Notes under the pieces: generated by a model
What the model saw: only the letters and a program-made list of their open reading frames with translations
Told to the model about the DNA's origin: nothing
Databases searched by the model: none
Origin: Enterococcus nangangensis
GTDB lineage: Bacteria; Bacillota; Bacilli; Lactobacillales; Enterococcaceae
Direction of reading: 5' to 3'
DNA length: 64,000 nucleotides
NCBI RefSeq assembly: GCF_005405245.1
Contig: NZ_BJDR01000004.1
Location: 1-64,000 of the forward strand
Translations under genes and position numbers: made by a program
In this document: positions 1-9,035 of the stretch, piece after piece
Position numbering within the stretch: the first letter of the stretch is position 1
How the letters are laid out: every line of letters begins with the position of its first letter

Positions 1-18
1 ACCAGATGTCTTTTTGTG

Positions 19-62
19 TAAAAAAATATTGGTGTTCCTACACATTTCTGTGTAACAACACC
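19..62 (-). terminator. Terminator downstream of murR
   Basis: Reading the minus strand, a hairpin with arms GGTGTT-nn-TACACA and TGTGTA-nn-AACACC around a short loop (31-62) is followed by a T-rich run. It lies about 60 bases after the murR stop and would end the mupG-murQ-murP-murR transcript. Seen in sequence; function inferred. Confidence 0.55.
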
Positions 63-119
63 AGATATCATAGACCCCCTAACGTTTGGCGGTCGCTATT
101 TTTATGACTAAATACTTTT

Positions 120-980
120 TTAATTTTCTTGTTGTAACTGAATAAATTGAGCAATCGCTTCTTTGGACTGTTCCAAGCCCGCTAGACTAGGCTCATAGTG
201 TTGTGCTAAGTAATAATAAAATAAAATATCGACGGCATACAACAAATTTAAAAGCGTTGTAGTGGCGCCACTACGCAAAGGAACTTCTTGAGCTTGCGCG
301 ACACATAAAGGAATTGCCGCCAATTGCCGCAAGGAATTAGCCGTATTCTTAGTCAAAGAGACGGTGGTCATCCCTAATTTTTGCGCTAGTTTCATCAAGT
401 GCAGTCCTTCTTTGGTTTCACCGCTATTGGAAATGCCCCAGTATAATGCGCTAGCCGGCGCCACGGCCATCATGGTAGCTAAGTCGTGTTGATCACTGGT
501 ACAAACCACCATCTTGCCTAAGCGACTAAATTTTTGTTGCAAATCGGCCCCCACTAAAGCTGAAGCACCAATCCCGTATAAAAAAAGCACTGGCGCCACT
601 TCAATGGCGGCCGCAACTTTTTTTACTTCGGCTTCTTGTAAAACTTGATTGGTTTTTTCAAAATTAAAGACAGCGTCGGTAAATAATTTTTGCTTGAGAC
701 TACTAAGACTTTCGGCGGGCAAAATGTCCGTCTTTTTTTCTAAATGGAATTCTTTAGACATGGCGGAAAGCTGTACTTTTAAATGAATAAACCCTTTGAC
801 CCCCAAAGAGTGACATAACCGAATGACGGCCGCCGCTGACGAATCGGCTTTTTCCGCTAATTCAGCGGCACTTAAATTTAAGACTTCTTGCGGTGCAGCT
901 AAAATACAAGCTGCAATTTTTTGTTCTGAAACAGGTAAAGTAGGTAACTTTTCTTTAATTGTAAATAAAATATTTTCCAT
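120..980 (-). CDS. murR: MurR/RpiR-family transcriptional regulator of MurNAc catabolism
   Basis: 286-residue regulator with an N-terminal RpiR-type helix-turn-helix (about residues 1-75) and a C-terminal SIS sugar-phosphate-binding domain (about 120-260, with the motif LYGIGASALVGADLQQKF). RpiR/MurR proteins sense MurNAc-6-phosphate or similar sugar phosphates and usually repress the neighbouring catabolic genes. It is the last gene of mupG-murQ-murP-murR on the minus strand, which supports this ligand. The start has a good Shine-Dalgarno, AAGGAG, six bases upstream. A hairpin separates it from murP, so part of the transcription may stop before it or it may have extra control. Family assignment is firm; ligand and repressor (versus activator) role are inferred from context. 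Confidence 0.85.
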   Translation of the reverse strand: MENILFTIKEKLPTLPVSEQKIAACILAAPQEVLNLSAAELAEKADSSAAAVIRLCHSLGVKGFIHLKVQLSAMSKEFHLEKKTDILPAESLSSLKQKLFTDAVFNFEKTNQVLQEAEVKKVAAAIEVAPVLFLYGIGASALVGADLQQKFSRLGKMVVCTSDQHDLATMMAVAPASALYWGISNSGETKEGLHLMKLAQKLGMTTVSLTKNTANSLRQLAAIPLCVAQAQEVPLRSGATTTLLNLLYAVDILFYYYLAQHYEPSLAGLEQSKEAIAQFIQLQQEN

Positions 981-1043
981 GGTGTGCTCCTTAAAAATTT
1001 CCTCTCTTCTTCATGATAAAAGGAATTGACCGTAAAAGAAAGA

Positions 1044-1083
1044 GGAAGCACCACAAAAATAGTTGCCTATTTCGGGCGCTTCC
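1044..1083 (-). terminator. Hairpin between murP and murR
   Basis: GGAAGC...GCTTCC arms enclose a second pairing, AAATAG...CTATTT, giving a long stem in the murP-murR gap. On the minus strand it is followed by TCTTTCTTTTA, only a modest U-tract, so it may be a partial terminator or a processing site that lowers murR expression relative to murP. Confidence 0.4.
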
Positions 1084-1100
1084 TTTAATCATCTACCTTT

Positions 1101-2600
1101 TTAAAGATTACCTAAGAGATCTTCTGGTTTAGTACTAGAGGCATCACCGGATAATTCAGAAGGTTCCATCGCTTCTTTGGGCACACCGAAGAAGTAGGTC
1201 AAGACAAAACCACCAGCGTAAGCCGCTAATAAACCAAGGACATAGCCCCACCACATACCGTCAGGAATTAAAGGAATCAACGCGACCCCAGAAGGGCCAA
1301 TGGCGGTTGCTCCGATATTGCCAATGGCGCCAATCACGGCACCACCAATCCCACCACCAAGACAAGCCGTAATGAAGGGACGTCCCAAAGGTAAGGTTAC
1401 TGCATAAATTAAAGGTTCACCAATCCCTAAAATCCCTACTGGTAAAGATCCTTTAATGATGTTCGTTAATTTTTTATTTTTACGACATTTCATCCATAAA
1501 GCAAAAGCCGCACCCACTTGACCGGCACCAGCCATGGCTAAGACAGGTAACAATAAGGTTTTACCAGAACTAGCAATCATTTCAATATGCACCGGCGTCA
1601 AGATTTGGTGTAAGCCAAACATAACTAATGGTAAGAAGGTCGCCCCTAAGATAAAGCCTGAGAAGGCTCCCCCGACGTTTAAGACCCACGTAATGGCCCC
1701 CACCAAGTTAGTAGAAACAAAACCGGCAATCGGCATAATGATGAAGATGGTTAAAAGACCCACCACCAATAAAGAAATGGTTGGCGTAACAATAATATCC
1801 ACCGCATCAGGAATAACTTTTTTCAAATTCTTTTCGACAATAGATAAGATATAAACAGCTAAGATTACACCAATGACCCCACCTTGGCCGGCAGCTAAAG
1901 GTTGGCCGGTGAAAATATTCGGTAGTGGCGTATCAGGATTCATCCCTACGAGGTAAACAACACCCCCAATAATTCCCCCAAGTCCTTCGGTGGAACCGAA
2001 GACTTTGGCGGCGTTAATCCCAATATAGACGTTTAAGTAGCCGAACAAGCCGCCTTGAATAATTTTCAAGACTGCCATAATATTGCCCCAAACAGTTGCA
2101 TCAATCATGCCAGCGGTAATTAAGTTTTGAATAATGGAAGCAATCCCACCAATAATCCCAGCCCCAACAAAAGCAGGAATCAAAGGTACAAATATACTGG
2201 CAATCACTTTTAAGGCCCGTTTAAAAGGCGTGTTGTTTTTCTTTTTATATTCACTTTTCACGACAGCAGCTTTTTCTTTAGCTTCGGCTAGTCCAGAATT
2301 TAAATTTTTATCTAAATTCTCGTCTAAGGCTTCCCCTAAATGGATTCCGGAAAGTTTCGCCATTTCTCCAGCTACTTTACTAGCGGTTCCTGGTCCCACC
2401 ACAACTTGCACGGTACCACTATCTTCGACTACTCCTAAGACCCCGGGAATTTCTTTTAAACCGGGAAAGTCCACTTGATCTTCATCCCGAATGTCAATCC
2501 GGACCCGCGTCATACAGTTGTAAACTTTGCTGGCGTTGGTTTGACCACCAATTTTTTCAAAAATCTTTCGACCCATTTGTGTTTCTTTGCTTTCGCTCAT
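1101..2600 (-). CDS. murP: PTS transporter EIIBC, N-acetylmuramic acid type (MurP)
   Basis: 499-residue phosphotransferase permease of the glucose superfamily. The N-terminal EIIB domain (about residues 5-90) has the phosphorylated cysteine at residue 29 in the motif YNCMTRVRIDI. A charged linker (about 95-125) leads into the EIIC membrane domain, with the family signature GIGEPLIYAVTLPLGRPF near residue 395. There is no EIIA domain, as in known MurP proteins, which borrow EIIA-Glc. It would import and phosphorylate MurNAc (or the MurNAc-GlcNAc disaccharide) to the 6-phosphate. It starts 18 bases after the murQ stop with a strong AAGGAGG site. Substrate comes from the operon partners MupG and MurQ, not from the permease sequence. 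Confidence 0.88.
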   Translation of the reverse strand: MSESKETQMGRKIFEKIGGQTNASKVYNCMTRVRIDIRDEDQVDFPGLKEIPGVLGVVEDSGTVQVVVGPGTASKVAGEMAKLSGIHLGEALDENLDKNLNSGLAEAKEKAAVVKSEYKKKNNTPFKRALKVIASIFVPLIPAFVGAGIIGGIASIIQNLITAGMIDATVWGNIMAVLKIIQGGLFGYLNVYIGINAAKVFGSTEGLGGIIGGVVYLVGMNPDTPLPNIFTGQPLAAGQGGVIGVILAVYILSIVEKNLKKVIPDAVDIIVTPTISLLVVGLLTIFIIMPIAGFVSTNLVGAITWVLNVGGAFSGFILGATFLPLVMFGLHQILTPVHIEMIASSGKTLLLPVLAMAGAGQVGAAFALWMKCRKNKKLTNIIKGSLPVGILGIGEPLIYAVTLPLGRPFITACLGGGIGGAVIGAIGNIGATAIGPSGVALIPLIPDGMWWGYVLGLLAAYAGGFVLTYFFGVPKEAMEPSELSGDASSTKPEDLLGNL

Positions 2601-2618
2601 GGTTGCTCCTCCTTAATT

Positions 2619-3515
2619 TTAGTTATCCTTTAATGTGTTACGAATGAAGCCTTCACCAGAAACTAGTTTTGCCGTCGCCTCCTTTGCATCTGTTCCCGTC
2701 AATAGCATCACAATGGCTACTTTCACCTTCCTTTCAGCAGCAATAAAAGCGGCGCGGGCTTCTTCTTTCGTACAATCAGTCGCTGCTACAATAATATTTA
2801 ATGACCGCTCTGCTAGCTTTTCGTTAGTGGGTAAAACATCCACCATCAAATTTTGAAAAACTTTGCCGATACCAATCATGGAACAGGTGGACAACATGTT
2901 TAACACCAATTTTTGCGCCGTTCCTGCTTTTAAGCGCGTTGAACCAGTTAAAATTTCTGGCCCCGCTGCCACCTCAATCGCAATTTCACTATACTTAGAA
3001 ATTTCAGCGCCTTGATTACAAGCTAAAGAGACACAAGTTGCTCCTACTTCTTGAGCATACTGCAAGCCACCAATCACATAAGGTGTCCGCCCGCTAGCGG
3101 CAATGCCCACCACGGTATCATGTTTGTTAAGGTTTAACGCCTTGAAATCCGCCGCAGCTAAAGTCAGGGAATCTTCAGCCCCTTCCACCGCTACGGTCAT
3201 GGCTTGTTCCCCTCCGGCAATTAGCCCCACCACCATTTCTTTAGGGACACCAAAAGTCGGAACACACTCAGCCGCGTCTAGCACACCTAAGCGACCAGAA
3301 GTGCCGGCGCCAAAATAAATCAAGCGCCCTCCGGCTTGAAATGACGCGATAATTTTAGTAACTGCTTGAGCAATTGCCGGTAGGGCGGCGGCTACCGCTA
3401 CAGGTACTTTTTGATCTTCCTCATTCATGGTTTGTAAAATTTCTGGAATACTCATTTCATCTAAGGCCATGGTTTTTTGATTACGTGTTTCTGTCGTTAA
3501 TTTGGTTAAATCCAT
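2619..3515 (-). CDS. murQ: N-acetylmuramic acid 6-phosphate etherase (MurQ)
   Basis: SIS-domain lyase, 298 residues from the chosen start. It cleaves the D-lactyl ether of MurNAc-6-P, giving GlcNAc-6-P and D-lactate. The conserved motif [20 protein letters not shown] carries the phosphate-binding Ser/Gly residues and a family glutamate, and the MurQ-typical GGxxA segment ([18 protein letters not shown]) follows. The frame is open 17 codons further upstream, but the ATG at 3513-3515 is preceded by AAAAAGGAGA and begins [12 protein letters not shown], the family's usual N-terminus, so I chose it. The gene overlaps the end of mupG by 35 bases, implying translational coupling. Confidence 0.93.
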   Translation of the reverse strand: MDLTKLTTETRNQKTMALDEMSIPEILQTMNEEDQKVPVAVAAALPAIAQAVTKIIASFQAGGRLIYFGAGTSGRLGVLDAAECVPTFGVPKEMVVGLIAGGEQAMTVAVEGAEDSLTLAAADFKALNLNKHDTVVGIAASGRTPYVIGGLQYAQEVGATCVSLACNQGAEISKYSEIAIEVAAGPEILTGSTRLKAGTAQKLVLNMLSTCSMIGIGKVFQNLMVDVLPTNEKLAERSLNIIVAATDCTKEEARAAFIAAERKVKVAIVMLLTGTDAKEATAKLVSGEGFIRNTLKDN

Positions 3516-4581
3516 CTTCTTCTCCTTTTTGCCACTGCAATTGAATTTGTTGATTACCCAAAACAAAGGCTAGCAATGGTCGATCTGCTGGTTGAACATA
3601 GCCTAAGACGTTCACTTTATCGTCTTTTGGTAGTGGAACTTTGGCGATTTGTACTTCCCCCATATAACGGCCATAGGCTTGGTTGTCAATCGTGATACTG
3701 CCGCTGGGTCGCGTTACTGCATCCTCAGGAACAATTGCCGTCGTAACTGCGGCTCGCGTTTCACTAAAACGCAGTACCGCTGCTGCTTCATCGGGACGAT
3801 TGTTTAACGGCTCTTGTAAAAAGGGATAGGCCGTTAAAGACGTGGCGGCTGTGGCCCGTAATAAAATCGTGGCTTGTTTTTCGTAAGCTGTAAACTGGGC
3901 AATACTGAAGTCGGATAGTTCTGGATCGCCAATAAAAACTTCATCCACTGCTAAATGCTGCGTTAAATCTAGCATTGCAGCCAAAGGGTTCAAGTACCGC
4001 TGCTTTTCTAAAGTAGGGAGTCCAGCAAATAACGGTCCCCGTAATTTTTTGTCCCCTGCCACAAAGGCCACTGTTTTAAGACCGTGAGCGTGCAGCCATT
4101 GGTTTTTGGCTAAGCAGTATTCCGCAGCCAATCCCGTTTCAGGTCGCGGATAGTAATTGTGCCAGGCTTCCATTTGGGCAAAGTTGGCACCTAATTTTTC
4201 CAGCTCGCTTAATTCTGAAGCCGTCAAAGTAGAAGCATTGAGACCGACTGGAATTTGCTGTGATAATTGCGCGATTTCCGTTAAAGAAAAGCCATAATCT
4301 ACCCGCAGACCAGTAATCCCGTATGCTTTTAGCTTAGCTAAATCAATGTCTTGTCCTAGCAGTTGGTTTAAAGCGTGCTTAGAAGTATCGGCCATCACGC
4401 CTAATTGATATTTTTGGGCCAACGCCCCCAGCTTTTTGATTTGTGTTAATTGTTCAGTGACATCTTCTTCCGGAATGTGCAAGGAGGTAAAAATCCGTTG
4501 AAAACCGGCTTGCTGCATTTTTTTAAAGTAGTCCTCTTTCGTCGTTAAATCTTCACTTAAAAAAACTGAAAAACCTTTCAT
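3481..4581 (-). CDS. mupG: MupG-like 6-phospho-N-acetylmuramidase (DUF871 TIM barrel)
   Basis: 366-residue DUF871-family protein: an N-terminal TIM-barrel (about 1-240) and a C-terminal cyclophilin-like domain (about 250-366). The family segment [11 protein letters not shown] is present. The characterised member, MupG of Staphylococcus aureus, hydrolyses MurNAc-6-P-GlcNAc after PTS uptake. Here it is the first gene of a minus-strand operon with murQ, murP and murR, exactly the pathway needed: MurP imports the disaccharide, MupG splits it, MurQ processes the MurNAc-6-P. Its promoter is followed by a CRE-like site, consistent with repression by CcpA on preferred sugars. Specific activity is inferred from family plus context. 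Confidence 0.82.
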   Translation of the reverse strand: MKGFSVFLSEDLTTKEDYFKKMQQAGFQRIFTSLHIPEEDVTEQLTQIKKLGALAQKYQLGVMADTSKHALNQLLGQDIDLAKLKAYGITGLRVDYGFSLTEIAQLSQQIPVGLNASTLTASELSELEKLGANFAQMEAWHNYYPRPETGLAAEYCLAKNQWLHAHGLKTVAFVAGDKKLRGPLFAGLPTLEKQRYLNPLAAMLDLTQHLAVDEVFIGDPELSDFSIAQFTAYEKQATILLRATAATSLTAYPFLQEPLNNRPDEAAAVLRFSETRAAVTTAIVPEDAVTRPSGSITIDNQAYGRYMGEVQIAKVPLPKDDKVNVLGYVQPADRPLLAFVLGNQQIQLQWQKGEEDGFNQINDRNT

Positions 4582-4593
4582 GATAGCCTCCTT

Positions 4594-4607
4594 TGTAACC
4601 GTTTCCT
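4594..4607. promoter_or_regulatory. CRE-like CcpA site in the mupG leader
   Basis: TGTAACCGTTTCCT matches the catabolite-responsive consensus TGWAANCGNTNWCA at nearly every position. It lies between the mupG -10 box and start codon, a roadblock position for CcpA repression. Confidence 0.6.
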
Positions 4608-4617
4608 TTACGCATTT

Positions 4618-4646
4618 ACTATACCACTTTAAAATTTAATTTCAAG
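4618..4646 (-). promoter_or_regulatory. Promoter of the mupG-murQ-murP-murR operon
   Basis: On the minus strand TTGAAA and TATAGT are separated by 17 bases, a near-ideal housekeeping promoter, about 40 bases upstream of the mupG start and directly before the CRE-like site. Confidence 0.7.
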
Positions 4647-5041
4647 TTTAACACTATATTTTTATAAAAAAAGTTTTTAACACCCAAAGGTTGAAATTTA
4701 GTTTTACGAATTATCTTCATGATTATGGGCTTTGTCCTAAGTTAACGAAAGAGAATAAACAGTAACGCCCTTCGTTTTCTTTACTGAGGATACTATACCA
4801 AATCTTTCCCATGACGCCAATCTCTTTATGTCAGAAAAACTAACATAAAATTAAAAAGAGGATTTTAACAAGTCTTCTTTAAAAGAATTCGCTTGCAAGC
4901 TTATTTTTCTTTCGAAAAGAAAGCGCAAATTTTTGACTAGACCATTTCCGACAGACAGATTTCCCCCTAAAAATAGCAGAAAGTCGGCCCCATTTTTTCT
5001 TCGTTGCCCACTGTTTTTCAGTGCGCGCTTCCTTAAAAATA
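4647..5041. other. Non-coding stretch between mupG promoter and TraB gene
   Basis: About 400 bases without a credible gene. A 70-codon minus-strand frame here is rich in Lys/Arg/Phe from AT-rich sequence, lacks a ribosome binding site and overlaps the terminator of the next gene. I see no repeat or structured RNA. Confidence 0.5.
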
Positions 5042-5080
5042 TTAAAAAAGGTCTATTTCCCACTAAAGAGAAATAGACCT
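5042..5080 (-). terminator. Terminator of the traB-like gene
   Basis: AGGTCTATTTC...GAAATAGACCT hairpin followed on the minus strand by TTTTTTAAT, just downstream of the TraB-family stop codon. A clear rho-independent terminator. Confidence 0.85.
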
Positions 5081-5085
5081 ACTGA

Positions 5086-6240
5086 CTAAAATAAATTTTT
5101 AATTACTTGTAAACCACCAATAATATTGCCTAAAGCACCCCCTAAAGACGAGGTAAAAAAGAGCAACAAGATGCGCAATGCACGATTTTGCATAAAACTT
5201 TTGACGTGTAAAATATCTTCTTGAATATTTTGGAAGTCTTTGACCCGCGGTTTACGGACCCAAGCTTCCACTAAAGCCACGAAAAAGCCCACCGCTAAAA
5301 CAGGTGACAAGGTTCCAATGGGTGCCATGACAAAGGCCGTCAAGATAGCTAAAGGATGACCCCAAGCTAGGGCGGTAAAAAGAGCCGCTAAACTAGAATT
5401 CCACAATAGCCAAAGGGATAGCTGTTCCATCCCATGATCAAACCCGGCCACAAAAGACCAAGCCAAAAGGCCCACTAAAATGGCTGGAAAAAGCCAACTG
5501 AGGATTTTACTGGTCCATTTTTTCGGGGGAATGGTATCCATGGCGACTAAATCAAAATCTTGGGGGAACTTTTCCACAATACCCGCTAAATGAGCACGCC
5601 CCACTACGGCGACAATCTTTTTTCCTGGCGCATTTTTTATTTTCATGGACAAGTAGCTGTCTCGATTCGTAATCAACTCTTCATAAGGTCCGGGTAAACT
5701 TTCTTTTAAGCTGAGAAAAGTTGTATCCACGAGATCCGACTGATAAAAAGCGGCCAAGTTATCTTCATCTAATTTTTCATCATCAATGCCATCTAGCGCC
5801 ATAAAAGGCAAGCGGATTTTCTCCCACCCAGAAAGAGCGCGCCACATTTTTTTAAAGGTCACTTGCACATCGCGGTCCACTAGTTCTAGTTGCGCTCCGA
5901 CTGCTTGTGCGCTTGCAATCCCTTGTTCCATATCGCCACCAGCTTTTGGTGCGTGCATTTTTTTAGCCATCTTCTTTTGAAAAGCGCCATAAAAAAGTTG
6001 CACTAAAAATAAAATAGCTTGATGTTGACGAATGATTTTCACAATGTCGGTTTCTTCCCAGCGCTTTTGATTCATGCGGTTTTCGTAGCGCACAGGATCC
6101 AATTCCACACAAACGGTATCTGGTTGGATGCTCTCAATAGTTTCTTTGACGATAGTGGGAGAATCCGGGGCGGCGTGGTTCGTGCCCACCAAGGTAATAG
6201 TTTTATCCCCATAAGTGACGGTTTTAACTTCAGGTTCCAT
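5086..6240 (-). CDS. TraB/PrgY-family membrane protein
   Basis: 384 residues. The N-terminal TraB domain (about 1-235) shows the three family motifs: GTNHAAPDS near residue 20, CVELDPVRYENR near 45 and VVGRAHLAGI near 215, which form a putative metal or catalytic site. The C-terminal third has several hydrophobic segments (about 245-330 and 355-384). Plasmid-borne PrgY/TraB limits the activity of the self pheromone in enterococci, but chromosomal homologues are widespread and their substrate is unknown. It follows the hydrolase gene by 9 bases, so the two are probably one operon. No pheromone or conjugation genes lie nearby, so a mating role is not supported here. Confidence 0.8.
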   Translation of the reverse strand: MEPEVKTVTYGDKTITLVGTNHAAPDSPTIVKETIESIQPDTVCVELDPVRYENRMNQKRWEETDIVKIIRQHQAILFLVQLFYGAFQKKMAKKMHAPKAGGDMEQGIASAQAVGAQLELVDRDVQVTFKKMWRALSGWEKIRLPFMALDGIDDEKLDEDNLAAFYQSDLVDTTFLSLKESLPGPYEELITNRDSYLSMKIKNAPGKKIVAVVGRAHLAGIVEKFPQDFDLVAMDTIPPKKWTSKILSWLFPAILVGLLAWSFVAGFDHGMEQLSLWLLWNSSLAALFTALAWGHPLAILTAFVMAPIGTLSPVLAVGFFVALVEAWVRKPRVKDFQNIQEDILHVKSFMQNRALRILLLFFTSSLGGALGNIIGGLQVIKNLF

Positions 6241-6249
6241 GAATATTCC

Positions 6250-7131
6250 TTAACTTTCTGCCAAAAATTTGACGATTAGGTCATAGACTTGTTGATGCTG
6301 CGGTTCATTTAAGACTTCGTGACGCATGTTGGCCACCATGATACTTTCCACTTGGGCATAGCCAATTTTTTTCAAGGTAGCCACCGTGTCATTCAAGCCT
6401 TTGGAGCCGCCAGTAATTTTTTTATCTAACGCTCCGGCGATACTTAAAATCCGCAGTTGCGGATTTTTTACTTGATAGTTTTTAAATTGTTTCAGTTGGT
6501 AATTGGTTTCCCAGATGGTGATACTGCTGCGCACAGGATAACGTTTCAGCATTTTAGGATCGGCAGCAACTTGTTGGTTAAAGGCCTGATCGGTAGTTAA
6601 CCAGTCCGTGCCACCTTCTAAATCCCCGGTCATTTTCGCCACTAGCTTGGAGTGCCCCAAAGGACCATAGCGCTTAATAAAAAGCTTACTTAAACGCATC
6701 CCTATCGCTACGGCGGGTAAATAGTTCACCGTACCCGTTAAAATTAAATTAGCTAACTCCTCATCGTGGTCTTGCAAATAAACGCGGGCTAGTAAGGAAC
6801 CAAAAGAATGACCGAACAAAGTTAAGGGCACATCAGGATACATTTCTTTAATAAAATGCGTGATGGCTACTTGATCAGCAATTAGCTCTTGATAACTTTC
6901 CATTAAACCAACTGGCATTTTTTCCCCTAAAGAAGCGCCGTGGCCACGGTTATCCGATAGCACCACCACATAGCCTTGATTTTGTAAAAAAGTCGCAAAA
7001 TCCCAGTAGCGTTCTTTGTATTCTAAAGCGCCGTGAATAATTTGCACGAGTCCGATGGGTCCTGTCACGGGAAAAACAGCAACGTCTAAGATACAGTCAT
7101 CATGGGTTTTTAAGGAATAATATTGAATCAT
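6250..7131 (-). CDS. Alpha/beta hydrolase (monoacylglycerol lipase / lysophospholipase type)
   Basis: 293-residue alpha/beta hydrolase of the Hydrolase_4 (lysophospholipase) type. The nucleophile elbow GHSFGS places the serine at residue 109. An oxyanion segment IIHGALEYKERY is near residue 31, the characteristic DNRGHGAS is near 60, and the probable catalytic His is in NMRHEVLNE near the C-terminus. There is no signal peptide, so it is cytoplasmic and probably acts on lipid-derived esters. Start chosen at the ATG with AGGAGG seven bases upstream. It is first gene of a likely two-gene unit with the TraB-family protein. Exact substrate cannot be read from sequence. Confidence 0.8.
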   Translation of the reverse strand: MIQYYSLKTHDDCILDVAVFPVTGPIGLVQIIHGALEYKERYWDFATFLQNQGYVVVLSDNRGHGASLGEKMPVGLMESYQELIADQVAITHFIKEMYPDVPLTLFGHSFGSLLARVYLQDHDEELANLILTGTVNYLPAVAIGMRLSKLFIKRYGPLGHSKLVAKMTGDLEGGTDWLTTDQAFNQQVAADPKMLKRYPVRSSITIWETNYQLKQFKNYQVKNPQLRILSIAGALDKKITGGSKGLNDTVATLKKIGYAQVESIMVANMRHEVLNEPQHQQVYDLIVKFLAES

Positions 7132-7230
7132 GGGCGTTCCTCCTATCCTGTTTATTATACCAAGTTCCGACCTTTCTGCCCTAAAAATTTATCAGCATTA
7201 AATAAATCCTAAATACTTCAGCGCTGACGC

Positions 7231-8763
7231 TTAAATAGCTTGCACATTAATAACGCGATCAATCCAGTCTTCATAAAATTCGCTTTCGTGACAGACGAGA
7301 ATCAAGGTGCCTGGATATTTTTGTAAAGCTTTAGCTAATTGTTCTTTGGCTTCTTGATCAATGTGGTTCGTCGGTTCATCTAAAAATAAAAAGTTGGAAG
7401 AAATCAGCGTTAATTGCGCTAATTTTACTTTTGTTTGTTCGCCACCGGAAAGATTTTTTAAAGGTTCATCGACTAGTTTGGCCGCTAAACCGGCTTTGGC
7501 TAGTTGGCGCCGCAATTCTTTGGTGTTGAGTTTTTCAAAGTGTTCACTTAAATACTGCAACGGTGTTTGTAGTGGTGCAGCCCACGTTAATTCTTGGGCA
7601 AAATAATTCACCGTCGTATTTTTCGGAAAATGAAAGCTCCCGGCTAACTTAGGAATTTCCGCTAATAAGGTTTTAATTAACGTCGACTTACCGATACCGT
7701 TAAAGCCCGCTAAGGCCACTTTTTCTCCAAAGCGCACCGTCAAATTAAGGGGTGGTAACAAAGGCTGACGATAGCCAATGGATAAATCTTCCGTCTCTAA
7801 AGCAAAGCTCGTGACAATTGGGGCATAAGGAAAATCAAATTTCGGGGTCGGTACATCTTGCGGTGGCGTCAAGCGGTCAATTTTAGCCAATTGTTTTTCC
7901 CGACTTTTGGCCATGGTGGAACGAGAGCCCGCTTTATATTTGCGAATATACGCTTCCGTTTTTTCAATGTGTTTTTTCTGGGCGGCGTATTCCCGCAAAT
8001 AGCTTTCTTTTTGCAATTCTTTTTGCTTTTGTGCTTGTTGCAAGTTTCCCGTATATTTCGTCAGCTTGCCAAACTCAATGTCCGCCACATGGGTCACAAT
8101 TTCGTTTAAAAATTCGCGGTCGTGGGAAATAACTAAAAAAGCACCTGGAAAATCTTGTAAAAAACGACTCAGCCAAACAATATGTTCTTGGTCCAAGTGA
8201 TTTGTTGGTTCATCTAGCAGTAAGACTTGTGGCTTTTCCAATAATAATTTAGCCAAAATAACTTTTGAACGCTGACCACCACTGAGATTTTTTAGTAATG
8301 TCGTCAGTCCTAGGGGCATAATTCCTAGCCCGGTCGCCATTTCTTTAATGACGTTTTCGCGATTGTAAAATTCGCTTTCGTCTAATTGCGTTTGCAACTG
8401 ACCCGCTTTGACTAATAGTGTATCGTCTAAGCTGGTACTGTATGCTTCGTACAATTGGGTTAATTGTTTTTCAATTGCTAAAAGCGGCTGATAGGCTTCT
8501 TCCAAAAATTGATAAATCGTCAAATCTTCTTTCACTTTGACGTATTGATCCAAGTAACCCACTTGGATATTTTTTTGCCATGTAACACTGCCTTCATCAG
8601 GTAAAATTTCGCCGGTTAAAATTTTAATCAAGGTACTTTTCCCTACCCCGTTTTGACCAGTAATCCCCACGTGTTCCCCGGCATTTAATTGTAAACTTAA
8701 TTCTTCGTATAAAATTTTATCCCCAAATTGTTGGGTAATTTCTTTCACTTGTAATAAACTCAT
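7231..8763 (-). CDS. ABC-F family ATPase (YfmM-like; possible ribosome-protection protein)
   Basis: 510-residue soluble protein with two ABC ATPase domains and no membrane segments. Domain 1 has GQNGVGKST, LSGGQRSKV and LLLDEPTNHLD; domain 2 has GFNGIGKST, LSGGEQTKV and LFLDEPTNHID. The domains are joined by a charged linker (about residues 235-310, with SREKQLAKIDRL), the P-site tRNA interaction motif of ABC-F proteins. Such proteins rescue or protect ribosomes; some confer antibiotic resistance. The N-terminus resembles Bacillus YfmM as I remember it, rather than Lsa/Msr/OptrA. The 5' leader, with a leader peptide and a terminator immediately before the ribosome binding site, strongly suggests induction by translational stress or antibiotics. 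Resistance phenotype is not established. Confidence 0.82.
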   Translation of the reverse strand: MSLLQVKEITQQFGDKILYEELSLQLNAGEHVGITGQNGVGKSTLIKILTGEILPDEGSVTWQKNIQVGYLDQYVKVKEDLTIYQFLEEAYQPLLAIEKQLTQLYEAYSTSLDDTLLVKAGQLQTQLDESEFYNRENVIKEMATGLGIMPLGLTTLLKNLSGGQRSKVILAKLLLEKPQVLLLDEPTNHLDQEHIVWLSRFLQDFPGAFLVISHDREFLNEIVTHVADIEFGKLTKYTGNLQQAQKQKELQKESYLREYAAQKKHIEKTEAYIRKYKAGSRSTMAKSREKQLAKIDRLTPPQDVPTPKFDFPYAPIVTSFALETEDLSIGYRQPLLPPLNLTVRFGEKVALAGFNGIGKSTLIKTLLAEIPKLAGSFHFPKNTTVNYFAQELTWAAPLQTPLQYLSEHFEKLNTKELRRQLAKAGLAAKLVDEPLKNLSGGEQTKVKLAQLTLISSNFLFLDEPTNHIDQEAKEQLAKALQKYPGTLILVCHESEFYEDWIDRVINVQAI

Positions 8764-8776
8764 TTTTTTCCTCCAT

Positions 8777-8808
8777 AAAAAAAGGACTGTTAACCCAAGT
8801 TAACAGCC
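8777..8808 (-). terminator. Attenuator terminator before the ABC-F start codon
   Basis: GGCTGTTAAC-TTGG-GTTAACAGTCC followed by TTTTTTT on the minus strand. The T-run ends only a few bases before the GGAGG site and ATG of the ABC-F gene. A terminator in this position can only control that gene. Confidence 0.8.
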
Positions 8809-8811
8809 ACC

Positions 8812-9030
8812 TGATTGTGATTAAGAAAGGGAAAGAAACGCGAGACAGACACCAACTAGGAGCTACCCATTAAGCACTTAGTCAAAGACTTTGCGTAACG
8901 CGTTTTCTTTCCATGAAGATTTCTTATTCCCGGCTCTTAACAAACTTCATGGTTTATCTTGTTAAGAGCAACTGTTCTAACAAATTTCAAATAGACTTTC
9001 ATTAACATCACAATCACCTGCTGGACTTTT
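8812..9030 (-). promoter_or_regulatory. Attenuation leader of the ABC-F gene with alternative pairings
   Basis: About 250-base leader with mutually exclusive pairings. (a) The leader-peptide start region, TGATTGTGAT plus TTAA (9002-9016 on +), is complementary to a segment abutting the terminator (8812-8824). (b) GCTCTTAACAA pairs with TTGTTAAGAGC across the end of the leader ORF (8934-8970). (c) CCATGAAG inside the leader ORF can instead pair with CTTCATGG downstream. (d) GGAAAGAAAACGCG pairs with CGCGTTTCTTTCC. This is the layout of ribosome-stalling attenuators seen upstream of antibiotic-inducible ABC-F genes; the inducer is unknown. Confidence 0.7.
8937..9008 (-). CDS. Putative 23-residue leader peptide of the ABC-F attenuator
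   Basis: Minus-strand ORF MLMKVYLKFVRTVALNKINH followed by EVC and TAA, with an AGGTGA site upstream of its ATG. Its last codons lie inside the GCTCTTAACAA/TTGTTAAGAGC hairpin, so a stalled ribosome would open that stem. It lies 20-odd bases downstream of the promoter -10 box. Too short for homology judgement; called from position, ribosome binding site and overlap with the hairpins. Confidence 0.6.
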   Translation of the reverse strand: MLMKVYLKFVRTVALNKINHEVC

Positions 9031-9035
9031 TTTAT

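Noticed and set aside
4851-5063. 70-codon frame on the minus strand
   Set aside because: No ribosome binding site, low-complexity Lys/Arg/Phe content, and it runs through the terminator of the TraB-like gene.
5086-6240. Pheromone-control (PrgY) system
   Set aside because: The protein has TraB motifs, but no prg, pheromone or conjugation genes are nearby, so only the family name is retained.
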